Positions 35,568 through 44,421 are shown, numbered from the stretch's first letter. The stretch is 64,000 bases of DNA from Coralloluteibacterium stylophorae (GCF_018122625.2 NZ_JAGQFT020000014.1:32952-96951); one strand, 5' to 3'. The notes: generated by a model not told the origin, from the sequence alone. Translations and numbers: made by a program.

Positions 35568-37682
35568 TCAGTCCTGCGGGAACAGGCGCTGGCGCAGGAA
35601 GGTGTAGGCCAGCGCCTGCATGCGCGCGCGCTGGGCGTTGTCGGCGGCGCCGCCGTGGCCTCCCTCGATGTTCTCCCAGTAGGTCACGTCGTGGCCCTGT
35701 TCCGACATGCGCGCCATCATCTTGCGCGCATGGCCGGGGTGGACGCGGTCGTCGCGGGTGGAGGTGGTGAAGAACACCGGCGGGTAGTCGACGTCCTTCG
35801 CCACGTTCTGGTAGGGCGAGTACTGCTTCAGGAAGGCCCAGTCGTCGGTGTCGGGGTTGCCGTACTCGGCCATCCACGACGCGCCCGCGAGGAGCTTGTT
35901 GTAGCGCTTCATGTCCAGCAGCGGCACCTGGCACACCACCGCGCCGAACAGCTCCGGGTACATCACGGTCATGTTGCCCATCAGCAGGCCGCCGTTGGAG
36001 CCGCCCTGGATGCCGAGGTGCTCCGGGCTGGTCACCTTGCGCGCGACCAGGTCGCGGGCGACCGCGGCGAAGTCCTCGTAGGCCTTGTTGCGGTTGGCCT
36101 TGAGCGCGGCCTGGTGCCAGCGCGGACCGTACTCGCCGCCGCCGCGGATGTTGGCGACCACGTAGACGCCGCCCTGCGACAGCCAGCCGCGGCCGACCGA
36201 ACCGGAGTAGCTCGGCGTCAGCGAGATCTCGAAGCCGCCGTAGCCGTAGAGGAGCGTCGGGTTGCTGCCGTCGGCCTCGAAGCCCTTCGGCGCGACCATG
36301 AAGTACGGCACCTTGGTGCCGTCGGCGCTGGTGGCGAAGTGCTGCGTCATCGCCATGCCCTCGCCGTCGAAGAAGGCCGGCGTCTCCTTGAGCTTCTCCG
36401 CGGTGCCGCCGACGGTGCCGTAGTACAGCGCGGTCGGGTGCAGGAAGTCGGTGACGGTCATGAAGTAGTCGTCGGACTCCTCGTCGTCCACCGCGTCCAC
36501 CGACACCGTACCGATCTCGGGCGCGCCCGCCAGCGGCGCGCGCGCCCAGGAGCCGTCCTCGGCCGGGGTCAGCACGTACAGCCGGTTCTTGACGTCCTCG
36601 AGCACGTTGAGGATCAGGTGGTTCCTGGTCCAGGCGGTGCCGGCGAGCGAGCTGCGCGTGTCGGGGGCGAAGAGCACCTCGAAGTCGCGGGCGCCGGACA
36701 TGAAGGCGTCGAAGTCGATCGCCAGCAGCGAACCCGCCCTGTAGGTGGTGCCGCCGACCTCCCAGTCCTCGCGCGGCTCGACCGTCAGCCACTGCTTGTG
36801 CACGCCCTTGGCGGCGGAGTTCGGAACGTCGATCTTCTCGAGTCCGCCGTCGTCGGCGCGCAGGTAGAGCTCGTCGTTGTAGAAGGCGATGGTGCGGCTG
36901 ACGAAGTCGCGCTCGAAGCCCGTGGTGTCGTCGTGCAGCGCCGCGATGTACATGTCCTCGGTGCGGCCTTCGTAGACCGTCCTGGCCGCGGACATCGGCG
37001 TGCCGCGGGTCCATTCCTTGACGATGCGCGGGTAGCCCGACTCGGTCATCGAGCCGTCGCCGAAGTCGGTGTAGACGTAGACGCGGTCCTCGTCGATCCA
37101 GGTCAGCCCGCCCTTCGCTGCCGGGCGCTGGAAGCCGTCCTCGACCCAGCTCCTGGTGGAGATGCGGAACTCGCGGGTGACGTCGGCGTCGGAGCCGCCG
37201 TGCGAGAGCGCGATCAGGCAGCGGTCGTAGTCGGGCTTGAGGCAGTCGGCGCCGTGCCAGACCCAGTCCTCGCCCTCGGCCGCGTTCAGCGCGTCGACGT
37301 CGATCAGCACTTCCCACTCGGGATTCTGGGTGCGGTAGGACGCGGGCGTGGTGCGCCGCCACAGGCCGCGCTTGTGCTCGGCGTCCTGCCAGAAGTTGTA
37401 GTACCAGCCGCCGCGCTCGGTGACGTAGGGGATCTTGGCATCGGAATCCAGGATCGCCTGCAGGTCGCTGCGGAGCGCCTCGAACCCGGGCGCACGCTCG
37501 AGCACGGCCTCGGACTCCGAATTGCGCTGCTTGACCCAGTCCAGCGCGCGCTCGCCCTCGACCTCCTCGAGCCAGAGATAGGGATCGGTGTCGGTCGACA
37601 TGGAGGCCTCCTGCGCCTGCGATGCGAGCGGAAGTCCGCCCAGGATGCCGGCCACGAGCCAGGCGAGCGTGGTGGTGCGCAT
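35568..37682 (-). CDS. S9 prolyl endopeptidase, secreted
   Basis: A 704-residue prolyl oligopeptidase-like enzyme. A Sec signal (TTLAWLVAGILGGLPLASQAQ) without lipobox precedes the N-terminal DPYLWLEEVEGERALDWVKQRN, typical for the family. The catalytic Ser lies in GGSNGGLLMG, Asp in TRDDRVHPGHARK and His in EGGHGGAADN. The beta-propeller lies between. It differs from the downstream S9 enzyme in being soluble and more like bacterial prolyl endopeptidases, so the two may have complementary specificities in peptide degradation. Confidence 0.92.
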   Translation of the reverse strand: MRTTTLAWLVAGILGGLPLASQAQEASMSTDTDPYLWLEEVEGERALDWVKQRNSESEAVLERAPGFEALRSDLQAILDSDAKIPYVTERGGWYYNFWQDAEHKRGLWRRTTPASYRTQNPEWEVLIDVDALNAAEGEDWVWHGADCLKPDYDRCLIALSHGGSDADVTREFRISTRSWVEDGFQRPAAKGGLTWIDEDRVYVYTDFGDGSMTESGYPRIVKEWTRGTPMSAARTVYEGRTEDMYIAALHDDTTGFERDFVSRTIAFYNDELYLRADDGGLEKIDVPNSAAKGVHKQWLTVEPREDWEVGGTTYRAGSLLAIDFDAFMSGARDFEVLFAPDTRSSLAGTAWTRNHLILNVLEDVKNRLYVLTPAEDGSWARAPLAGAPEIGTVSVDAVDDEESDDYFMTVTDFLHPTALYYGTVGGTAEKLKETPAFFDGEGMAMTQHFATSADGTKVPYFMVAPKGFEADGSNPTLLYGYGGFEISLTPSYSGSVGRGWLSQGGVYVVANIRGGGEYGPRWHQAALKANRNKAYEDFAAVARDLVARKVTSPEHLGIQGGSNGGLLMGNMTVMYPELFGAVVCQVPLLDMKRYNKLLAGASWMAEYGNPDTDDWAFLKQYSPYQNVAKDVDYPPVFFTTSTRDDRVHPGHARKMMARMSEQGHDVTYWENIEGGHGGAADNAQRARMQALAYTFLRQRLFPQD

Positions 37683-37752
37683 GGATATCCCCGTCGGCGA
37701 TGCAAACGGCGGACGCTAGCACGGCCGGCACGGCCGGCGGCCGTGACCAAAG

Positions 37753-38304
37753 TCATGCCGGCCGGCGCCACTCCCGCGCGAGCAGGCCGAGCAGCACGCC
37801 GTCGGCGCGCCCGCTGCCGTCGGACAGCGCCCAGCGCTCGCGCGCGCGACCCTCGCGCACGAAGCCCAGGCGCTCCAGGAGCCGGAGCGAGGCGGCGTTG
37901 CCGGGATCGACATCGGCCTCGATCCGGTGCAGGCCCAGCGCGCCGAAGCCGTGGTCGAGCGCCGCCGCGACCGCCTCCGTCCCCAGGCCGCGGCCCCAGC
38001 GGTCGCGCCGCAGCATGAAGCCGAGCTCGCAGCGCGCATGCCGCGGATCCAGCGCCCACAGCGTGACCGTGCCGAGCAGCACGTCGTCGGCCGGCTCGAC
38101 GATCGCCCACTGCCGGAAGCTGCCGTCGCGCCAGCCCGCGGCGATCGCATCCAGGTAGGCCTGCGCCTGGGCGCGCTCGGTCCAGGGCGGATGCGACCAC
38201 CAGCGCAGCGCCTCCGGGTCGGAGAACACCGCGTACAGCGGTTCGAGGTCGCCGGCGCACGGCGGGCGCAGCCGCAACCGCGGCGAGGCCAGGATCGCGC
38301 TCAC
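37753..38304 (-). CDS. GNAT-family N-acetyltransferase
   Basis: A 183-residue RimJ/RimL-type GNAT enzyme. It begins LASPRLRLRPPCAGDLEPLYAVFSDPEALRW and contains the acetyl-CoA loop RRDRWGRGLGTEAV and NAASLRLLERLGF. It is closely related to the next gene upstream (38301-38849), which shares LRLRP..GD..xLxAxFSxP, WGRGLGxEAVAA and the ASLRLLxRLGF end. The GTG start overlaps the stop of that gene. Substrate unknown. Confidence 0.88.
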   Translation of the reverse strand: MSAILASPRLRLRPPCAGDLEPLYAVFSDPEALRWWSHPPWTERAQAQAYLDAIAAGWRDGSFRQWAIVEPADDVLLGTVTLWALDPRHARCELGFMLRRDRWGRGLGTEAVAAALDHGFGALGLHRIEADVDPGNAASLRLLERLGFVREGRARERWALSDGSGRADGVLLGLLAREWRRPA

Positions 38305-38849
38305 GACAGCGCCTCCGGGGCGACGGCCGCAGCGGCCGGACGGACCAGCCGCTGCGCGCGGCGGACCAGGCCATCGCTGCGGACCCGCCGCCAGGGCGCG
38401 CCGTCGGCGGCGAAGCCCAGGCGCGCGAGCAGGCGCAGCGAAGGGGCGTTGTCCACGTCCACGCTGGCCTCCACCCGGGCGATGCCGGCGGCGCCCGCCC
38501 ACTCCAGCACGGCAGCCACGGCTTCGACGCCGAGCCCGCGTCCCCAGTACGCCGACGCCAGCAGATAGGACAGCTCGGCGCGGGTGCGGCCCTCGCCCAG
38601 GAACCAGAGCGTGACCATGCCGATGCAGCGGGCGGCGTCGAGATCGACCGCCCACGGCGCGACGCTGCCGCGCAGCGTGCCGGCGCACAGCGCATCGACA
38701 TAGTCGCGCGCGTCCGCCGGGGCGCCCCAGCGCGGATGCGAGGCGGCGCGCAGGATGCGCGGCTCGGAGAACAGCGCGAACAGCGCCGCGGCGTCGCCCG
38801 GTTCCAGCGGACGCAGGCGCAGGCGCGGCGTGACGAGCGCGGGGATCAC
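38301..38849 (-). CDS. GNAT-family N-acetyltransferase
   Basis: A 182-residue RimJ/RimL-type GNAT enzyme. Start LVTPRLRLRPLEPGDAAALFALFSEP, acetyl-CoA loop SAYWGRGLGVEAVAAV and the C-terminal NAPSLRLLARLGF are typical. It is the middle gene of three GNAT genes joined by GTGA-type overlaps at both ends. Its likeness to the downstream neighbour suggests a tandem duplication. Substrate unknown. Confidence 0.88.
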   Translation of the reverse strand: MIPALVTPRLRLRPLEPGDAAALFALFSEPRILRAASHPRWGAPADARDYVDALCAGTLRGSVAPWAVDLDAARCIGMVTLWFLGEGRTRAELSYLLASAYWGRGLGVEAVAAVLEWAGAAGIARVEASVDVDNAPSLRLLARLGFAADGAPWRRVRSDGLVRRAQRLVRPAAAAVAPEALS

Positions 38850-39301
38850 GGCCCGATCGCCCGCGACAACCGCAGCGCCTCGGCGCCGTCCTCGTAGTAG
38901 TCGGGAATGCGCCCGGTCTCGGCATAGCCGGCGCGGCGATAGAGCGCGCGCGCCGGCGCGTTGTCGGGACGCACCTCGAGCACCAGCAGCTCGCGGCCGG
39001 CGCCGCGGGCCTGCGCCTCGGCGTCGGCGAGCAGCGCGGCCCCGAGCCCGCGCCCGCCGCGGCCGGCCCGTACCGCGATCGAGTACAGCCGTCCGCGACG
39101 GCTGCCGATGCGCAGCAGGAGCAGGGTCGTGCCGACGACCTCGCCCCGGTCCTCGGCCACCCGCAGGCGCGCCCGCGGATTGCCGAGGTGGTGGCGGAAC
39201 TGCCGCGCCGACATGCGGTCGCCGGGGAACTGCGCCTCGATCGCCAGCAGCGCCGGCAGGTCGCCGGCGCGGGCATCGCGGAAGTGGAGCGTGCTGTCCA
39301 T
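38846..39301 (-). CDS. RimI-like GNAT acetyltransferase
   Basis: A 151-residue, short GNAT enzyme with LHFRDARAGDLPALLAIEAQFPGDRMSARQFRHHL, the acetyl-CoA loop VRAGRGGRGLGAALL and LEVRPDNAPARALYRRAGYAETGRIPDYYEDGAEAL. The pattern is that of RimI-like N-alpha-acetyltransferases. The true rimI usually sits beside tsaB; here it is divergent from a RimK-like ATP-grasp gene, a pairing also seen in other proteobacteria, so it may serve that system rather than ribosomal protein S18. Confidence 0.8.
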   Translation of the reverse strand: MDSTLHFRDARAGDLPALLAIEAQFPGDRMSARQFRHHLGNPRARLRVAEDRGEVVGTTLLLLRIGSRRGRLYSIAVRAGRGGRGLGAALLADAEAQARGAGRELLVLEVRPDNAPARALYRRAGYAETGRIPDYYEDGAEALRLSRAIGP

Positions 39302-39501
39302 CCGCCGATGATGCCGTCGCGACGGCGCCGGCGGCCATCGCCCGCACCGCCCTGCCGCCCCTGCCCTGCGTTGCGGGCGGAGGCCGCAGTGGGAAAGCAC
39401 GGCGGATGCGGACAAGGGTGGCGGCGGGCGGACGGGCGCGACGTTCATCACCGCGCCGGGCGGCGATGTCAGACTTGGACACCATCCTGCCCACGTGCTC
39501 C

Positions 39502-40980
39502 ATGACCCGCCTCGTCATCGTCGTCGAGAAGCCATCCGACTGGGGCTCCTACTACCCCTCCGACAACGTCGTCGCCGCCGCCGACTACCTGCGCGAGCCC
39601 ATCGGCGAGGGCGAGCGCACCCAGGTCATCAACCTCTGCCGCAGCTACAAGTACCTCGGCACCGGCTACTACGTGTCGCTGCTGGCCGAGGCGCGCGGGC
39701 ACAAGGTGATCCCCAGCGTCCGCACCCTGGCCGACCTGCGCCGCCGCTCGCTCTACGGCATCGACATCGAGGACCTCAACGCCAGGCTGGCGAAGTTCTT
39801 CCCCGAGGACGCCGGCGACGCCAGCGAGTTCGCCCTGCTCGCCTACTTCGGGCGCACCCGCTACGAGCCGCTGCAGGACCTGGTGCGGCAGGTATTCGAG
39901 GCCTTCCCGACGCCGATCCTGCGCATCGAGTTCGAGCGCGAGCGCGCCTGGCGGATCGCTTCGATCCGCCCGGCCGGCCTGCACACCCTCAACGACGAGC
40001 AGGAGAACGGCTTCGCCGAGGCGCTGGACGCCTTCTCCAAGAAGCTGTGGCGGCGCCCGCGCGCGCGCCGCAAGTACCGCTACGACCTGGCCATGCTCCA
40101 CGACCCCGCCGAGGCGATGCCGCCGTCGAACCGGCGCGCGCTCAAGCAGTTCGTCGAGGCGGGCGCCGCGCTCGGCATCGAGGTCGACCCGATCGGCCGC
40201 CTCGACTACACCCGCCTGGCCGAGTACGACGGCCTCTTCATCCGCGAGACGACCTCGCTCGACAACCACACCTACCGCTTCGCCCACCGCGCCGAGCGCG
40301 AGGACATGGTGGTGATCGACGATCCGGTCTCGATCCTGCGCTGTACCAACAAGATCTTCCTGCACGACCTGCTGACCAAGAAGAAGCTGCCGATCCCGCG
40401 CACCGAGATCCTGATGCGCGATGCGCCGGCGCGGCTGGACGCGCTGCCGGACACGCTGGGCTTCCCGCTGGTGCTGAAGATCCCCGACGGCAGCTTCTCG
40501 CGCGGGATCAGCAAGGTCGGCAGCGTGGCCGAGCTCAGGGCCGCGGCCGAGCAGCTGTCCCAGCATTCGGCGCTGCTGATCGCGCAGGAGTACATGTACA
40601 CCGAGTTCGACTGGCGCATCGGCGTGCTCGACGGCGAGCCGCTGTACGCCTGCCAGTACTTCATGTCGCGGGGGCACTGGCAGATCTACGACCACGCCGG
40701 CGGCGGCGCGCGCAAGCCGAAGTCCGGCGGGTTCCGCACGCTGCCGGTGCGCGACGCCCCGGCCGACGTGGTCAAGCTGGCCCTGCGCGCCACCGCGCCG
40801 ATCGGCGACGGGCTCTACGGCGTCGACATCAAGGCCGCCGGCGAGCGCCTGGCGGTGATCGAGGTCAACGACAATCCGTCCATCGACGCCGGCGTCGAGG
40901 ACGCCTACCTCGGCGAGGACCTGTACCGGCGGATCATGGACGAGTTCCTGCGGCGGCTGGAGCGCAGGCGGCGGGGGTGA
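39502..40980 (+). CDS. RimK-family ATP-grasp ligase with RLAN N-terminal domain
   Basis: A 492-residue protein. The N-terminal part (MTRLVIVVEKPSDWGSYYPS... with ICRSYKYLGTGYYVSLLAEARGHKV-like sequence) is the RimK-like ATP-grasp N-terminal domain; the C-terminal half is an ATP-grasp fold with NKIFLHDLLTKKKLPIPRTEIL, VLKIPDGSFSRGISKV, and the metal-binding end GLYGVDIKAAGERLAVIEVNDNPSIDAG. ATP-grasp enzymes of this class form amide bonds between carboxylates and amino acids. The ATG at 39502 matches the family start; an ATG 36 bases upstream is less likely. It is divergent from a GNAT gene, and the two probably act on the same product. Confidence 0.88.
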   Translation: MTRLVIVVEKPSDWGSYYPSDNVVAAADYLREPIGEGERTQVINLCRSYKYLGTGYYVSLLAEARGHKVIPSVRTLADLRRRSLYGIDIEDLNARLAKFFPEDAGDASEFALLAYFGRTRYEPLQDLVRQVFEAFPTPILRIEFERERAWRIASIRPAGLHTLNDEQENGFAEALDAFSKKLWRRPRARRKYRYDLAMLHDPAEAMPPSNRRALKQFVEAGAALGIEVDPIGRLDYTRLAEYDGLFIRETTSLDNHTYRFAHRAEREDMVVIDDPVSILRCTNKIFLHDLLTKKKLPIPRTEILMRDAPARLDALPDTLGFPLVLKIPDGSFSRGISKVGSVAELRAAAEQLSQHSALLIAQEYMYTEFDWRIGVLDGEPLYACQYFMSRGHWQIYDHAGGGARKPKSGGFRTLPVRDAPADVVKLALRATAPIGDGLYGVDIKAAGERLAVIEVNDNPSIDAGVEDAYLGEDLYRRIMDEFLRRLERRRRG

Positions 40981-41131
40981 GGCGTTGGTCGGCGGTCGGA
41001 ATGGGGAATGACGGGCCTTCCGAGGGCCGACCGGGCAGCCCGCCCTTGCGCCTGCTCGTCCCGGACGAGGGGAACGCGCCGGATCAGCGCTGGGCCACCA
41101 GCCCCGGTTCCCGATTCCCCGTTCCCGCTTT
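40981..41131. repeat. GGGAATCGGGA-family inverted repeat overlapping a gene end
   Basis: Left arm near 40997-41010 (CGGAATGGGGAATGACGG) and right arm 41106-41128 (GGTTCCCGATTCCCCGTTCCC...). The right arm lies inside the last codons of the gene at 41084-41482. Confidence 0.55.
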
Positions 41132-41482
41132 ACCCAGCCCCCCCTGCCGCGGTCGCAACCCCGCGCGCCGCACCGGCGCCAGGCGCCGCGCCTGGTCGCC
41201 ACGGCGGCGGCGTGGGCGCGCGACGAGGAGCGCGCCGCACGCCGCCGCGAGGCGATGGCGGTAGAGGACGGTGAGCGAGAGCAGCGGCGCGACGAGGCAC
41301 CAGAACGGCAGCCAGCCGATGCCGGTGGCGCCGCGTGCCGCCGGCACGAAGGCGAGCGCCGCCAGGCCGAGGAGGAGCCACTGCACCAGGCTGCGGGCGA
41401 GCCGCGGATCGGGCGCCGCCGTCGCGGCGGACGCGCGCAGCGCCGCGGTGGCGCGGGAACGGACGGAGAGCTGGCGGGACAT
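41084..41482 (-). CDS. Small membrane protein of unknown function
   Basis: A 132-residue protein with two hydrophobic helices (LARSLVQWLLLGLAALAFVPAA and IGWLPFWCLVAPLLSLTVLY) separated by a short loop, followed by an Arg-rich cytoplasmic tail. The last 16 residues (GKAGTGNREPGLVAQR) are encoded inside an intergenic repeat, so the original stop was probably lost when the repeat inserted. Function unknown. Start choice is uncertain, as no strong ribosome-binding site is seen. Confidence 0.5.
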   Translation of the reverse strand: MSRQLSVRSRATAALRASAATAAPDPRLARSLVQWLLLGLAALAFVPAARGATGIGWLPFWCLVAPLLSLTVLYRHRLAAACGALLVARPRRRRGDQARRLAPVRRAGLRPRQGGLGKAGTGNREPGLVAQR

Positions 41483-41693
41483 GGCGGCACTCGTGGGTGG
41501 CGGTGCGGCCAGAGTGCGAGGGGCGGGTCTCAGGGGTTAAGACGGGGGGCGCGTCCCGGGCCTGGGATCGAGAGAGCGGGACTCGGGAAGCGGGACCCGC
41601 GGGGTGGAGCCGGCCCCGTGACCCGTGCCCCGAGCCCTGCTCCTGCCCCGTGCCCGGCCCCGGCCCTCATGGCCCGCGCGGGCCCGGCCCCGC
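41483..41693. other. Intergenic region with degenerate repeats
   Basis: About 210 bp without a gene. It holds direct and inverted variants of the CGGGACTCGGGAAGCGGGACC type (41576-41600) and CCCGTGCCCCGAGCCCTG (41626-41645), distant members of the genome's GGGAATCGGGA family or an unrelated GC-rich repeat. Confidence 0.4.
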
Positions 41694-42650
41694 TCAGCTG
41701 CCGCGTTCGACCAGGGCGTCGAGGGCGTCGCCGGCGATGCGTTCGCCCAGCTCGGCCAGTTCGCGCGCGCGCCAGAACTCGTAGAAGTTGGCGCTGGTCC
41801 GCGGCACCCGCACCAGCACGTCGGGTGGGTCCAGCGCGGCCTGCAGGCGCGAGATCTGGCCCTGCATGGTGTCGAGAGAGCGCAGCATCAGGTCGAGCAT
41901 CCCCGGACGCGGCGGCTCGCCGGGACGGCGGCGCTCGAGCAGCCCGCCGAGCAGGGCGGCCATGCGGGCGCGCGGGCCGCCGCCGACGTCCAGCGGCTCG
42001 GGTTCGGGCTCGGGCTCCGCCGGCAGGCCGGGCAGGCGCCGCGGCGAACGCGCGTTGACGTCGACCGCGACCACCAGGTCGACCAGCGCGTGCCGGGTGG
42101 CGGCGATCGGCAGAGGGTCGAGCAGGCCGCCATCGACGAGCTCGCGGCCGGCGATGGTGATCGGGGTGAAGATGCCGGGGATGGCGATCGAGGCGCGCAC
42201 CGCGTCGAACAGCGAGCCGCGGGTCAGCCACAGCTCCCGCTGGGTCTGGATGTCGGTGGCCACCGCGACGTAGGGCAGCGGCAGCGACTCGATGTCGATG
42301 TCGCCGACCATCTCGCGCAGCGCGCCGATGATGCGCTCGCCCTTGAACAGGCCGCCCTGGCCGTAGGCGAAGTCGAGCAGGCCGATGATCTCGCGCTTGT
42401 CGTGGGCGAAGGCCCAGGCCCGGTATTCGTCGAGCTTGCCGGCGGCGTACATGGCGCCGACGAGCGCGCCCATCGAGGTGCCGGCGATCGCCGCGATCTC
42501 GTAGCCGCGCGCCTCCAGCGCCTGGATCACGCCGACGTGCGCCAGCCCGCGCGCCCCGCCGGCGCCCAGCACCAGGGCCACGCGCGGACGCGCGCCGCCG
42601 GGCTCGACCCCGCCCCGTTCCACCCGGTCCGGACGCACGCGTGCGTCCAT
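41694..42650 (-). CDS. Patatin-like phospholipase
   Basis: A 318-residue protein with the patatin catalytic dyad: the oxyanion loop LGAGGARGLAHVGV, nucleophile in AGTSMGALVGAMYAAG and Asp in LVDGGLLDPLP. It belongs to the RssA/YchK class of bacterial patatins, presumed cytoplasmic lipases. A Pro/Glu-rich linker lies near residue 220. The ATG at 42650 is preferred over a TTG at 42671 that would overlap the regulator gene. It follows the WYL regulator directly and may be controlled by it. Confidence 0.9.
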   Translation of the reverse strand: MDARVRPDRVERGGVEPGGARPRVALVLGAGGARGLAHVGVIQALEARGYEIAAIAGTSMGALVGAMYAAGKLDEYRAWAFAHDKREIIGLLDFAYGQGGLFKGERIIGALREMVGDIDIESLPLPYVAVATDIQTQRELWLTRGSLFDAVRASIAIPGIFTPITIAGRELVDGGLLDPLPIAATRHALVDLVVAVDVNARSPRRLPGLPAEPEPEPEPLDVGGGPRARMAALLGGLLERRRPGEPPRPGMLDLMLRSLDTMQGQISRLQAALDPPDVLVRVPRTSANFYEFWRARELAELGERIAGDALDALVERGS

Positions 42651-42651
42651 C

Positions 42652-43623
42652 TCAGCGCTCGTAGGCGGCAAGCGCGAGCTGCAGCATGGTGCGCGCCTGC
42701 TCGCGCAGCGCGGGCGGATCGACCACCTCGGCGTCGGCGCCGTAGCGCAGCACGTCCATCAGCAGCTCCTTGGCGTTGCCGTAAGGCAGGCGCAGCTCGT
42801 AGCGGCCGTCGGGCAGGAAGCGGCCCTCCTGCTTGGAATGCCAGTGTTCGTCGGCGACCCAGCGCGCGGCCTTGGCCGAGAACACGATCGTGCCCCAGGC
42901 CTTGGGCGGCCCGGAGAAGATGCCGTAGCTGGAGGCGAGCTGGCGGTCGAGCTCGGCGTCGGGCACGTCCTGCGCCGCCTCGTCGATGCTGCGCGCGGCG
43001 CTGATGCGGTCCAGGGCGAAGCTGCGCAGGGCCTCGCGCTCGTGGTCCCAGGCGTCCATGTACCAGTTGTCGCGGTAGTGCGTCAGCCGCTGCGGCGACA
43101 CGGTGCGGCGGGTGCGCTCGTCGGTCGAGCGCGCGCGGTACTCGAACCCGAGCCGGCAGCGCTCGAGCACGGCCGAGGCCACGGTGCGGAACACCACCTC
43201 GTCCATCCTGCGCACGCCGAAGGCGAGCACGCGCACGCGCTCCACCGGCCAGCGCTTGCCGCCGGCCTGCTGCGCGAGAAGCGACTCGATCCGCGCCCGC
43301 AGCGGCGCCAGCGCGCCTGAGAGCACGCCCGGGCCGACGTTGTGCAGGAGCTGGTAGGCCGCGAGCAGCGCGTGCAGCTCGTCCGAGGACAGCCACAGGC
43401 CGGGCAGCTCGAAGCGCTCGGCCTCGTGCGGGTCGTACTTGAAGCCCGACTCGCCCTCGCTCGACTCGATCGGCGCGCCGAGCGCGTCGCGCAGGTAGGC
43501 GATGTCGCGGTACAGCGTGGCCCGCGAGCAGCCGACCTCGTCCATCAGCGCGCGCAGCGACACCGGGTAACGCGCCGACTTCAGCCGGCGATGCAGGGCG
43601 AGGATGCGCTCGTATCGGTCCAT
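42652..43623 (-). CDS. WYL-domain transcriptional regulator (YafY family)
   Basis: A 323-residue regulator: an N-terminal winged helix (RYPVSLRALMDEVGCSRATLYRDIAYLRDALGAPI), a WYL domain about residues 145-220 (EYRARSTDERTRRTVSPQRLTHYRDNWYMDAWDHE) and a C-terminal WCX domain. WYL domains sense nucleic-acid or nucleotide ligands and often control defence or stress genes. Here it lies upstream of patatin on the same strand and divergent from the gene at 43747. Confidence 0.9.
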   Translation of the reverse strand: MDRYERILALHRRLKSARYPVSLRALMDEVGCSRATLYRDIAYLRDALGAPIESSEGESGFKYDPHEAERFELPGLWLSSDELHALLAAYQLLHNVGPGVLSGALAPLRARIESLLAQQAGGKRWPVERVRVLAFGVRRMDEVVFRTVASAVLERCRLGFEYRARSTDERTRRTVSPQRLTHYRDNWYMDAWDHEREALRSFALDRISAARSIDEAAQDVPDAELDRQLASSYGIFSGPPKAWGTIVFSAKAARWVADEHWHSKQEGRFLPDGRYELRLPYGNAKELLMDVLRYGADAEVVDPPALREQARTMLQLALAAYER

Positions 43624-43746
43624 GCGCCCGATTATGGAGTCCTGCGGCTGCAGCCGGTAGCGCCCGGCACGGCTGCGCGCGTAACGCCGGCTTAGCACAC
43701 GGCCGCCGCGCCCGCGGCTAGCCTGCGCGCGGCACAGGAGGTGGCG

Positions 43747-44421
43747 ATGCACAGGGACGACGGCAGCGGCGCGGAACGCCGTGCGCGACGGGAGACATGG
43801 CGCGTGCGCATCGCCGCCGCGCTGGGCTGCCTGGCCCTGCACGCGGCGGTGCTGCAGGGCGTGCGTTACCAGGCGCCGGCGAGGCCGGCCGCGGTCGAGT
43901 CGCCGCGGCGGCTCACCCTGGTCGCGGCGCAGGCCGCGCCGCCGCCCTCACCGGCACCGCCCGCCTTGCAGCCCGTTCCGGACGGACCGTCCGCACCGCC
44001 TCCTCGGGAACGGGCGCAGGCGCCAGCGGACGCGCCATCGGCTCCGCCCGCACCGCAGGATGCGCCGCCCGCCGCCGCCGGCGTCGTCGACGCCACGCCG
44101 CCCCGGCGCGGCTGGACCGAGCCGACCCTGCGCGCGTGCGCCACGACCGCCACCGGACCGCGCCCGCGCGCCGGCCGCGCGCTGCCCGGGCAGGCGCCAC
44201 CGCACGCCGTCGGCTTCGCGATGCGCGACCCGACTTCGCCGCGGGACGTGGTCGGCGCCGCCGGCGCCCTCCTCTTCGGCGGCGGCGATCCCTGCGCCGC
44301 GGCGCGTTCCGCGCGCGCCGGCGGCGCCTGGCACCGCGCCGACGATCCCGCCGCGGCGGCCTCGCGGGCCGGCGTGGGCGCGGTCGCGGAGGGCTGCGAC
44401 CGGCGGGATCTCGAGCTGTAG
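43747..44421 (+). CDS. Pro/Ala-rich membrane-anchored protein, TonB-like N-terminus
   Basis: A 224-residue protein with a strong AGGAGG just upstream. A basic N-terminus, one membrane helix (VRIAAALGCLALHAAVLQGV) and a long Pro/Ala-rich stretch (about residues 65-120) resemble the architecture of TonB, but the C-terminal region (RRGWTEPTLRACATTATGPRPRAGRALP...) lacks the TonB fold and has several Cys. It is divergent from the WYL regulator. Function unknown; a role in the envelope is likely. Confidence 0.6.
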   Translation: MHRDDGSGAERRARRETWRVRIAAALGCLALHAAVLQGVRYQAPARPAAVESPRRLTLVAAQAAPPPSPAPPALQPVPDGPSAPPPRERAQAPADAPSAPPAPQDAPPAAAGVVDATPPRRGWTEPTLRACATTATGPRPRAGRALPGQAPPHAVGFAMRDPTSPRDVVGAAGALLFGGGDPCAAARSARAGGAWHRADDPAAAASRAGVGAVAEGCDRRDLEL

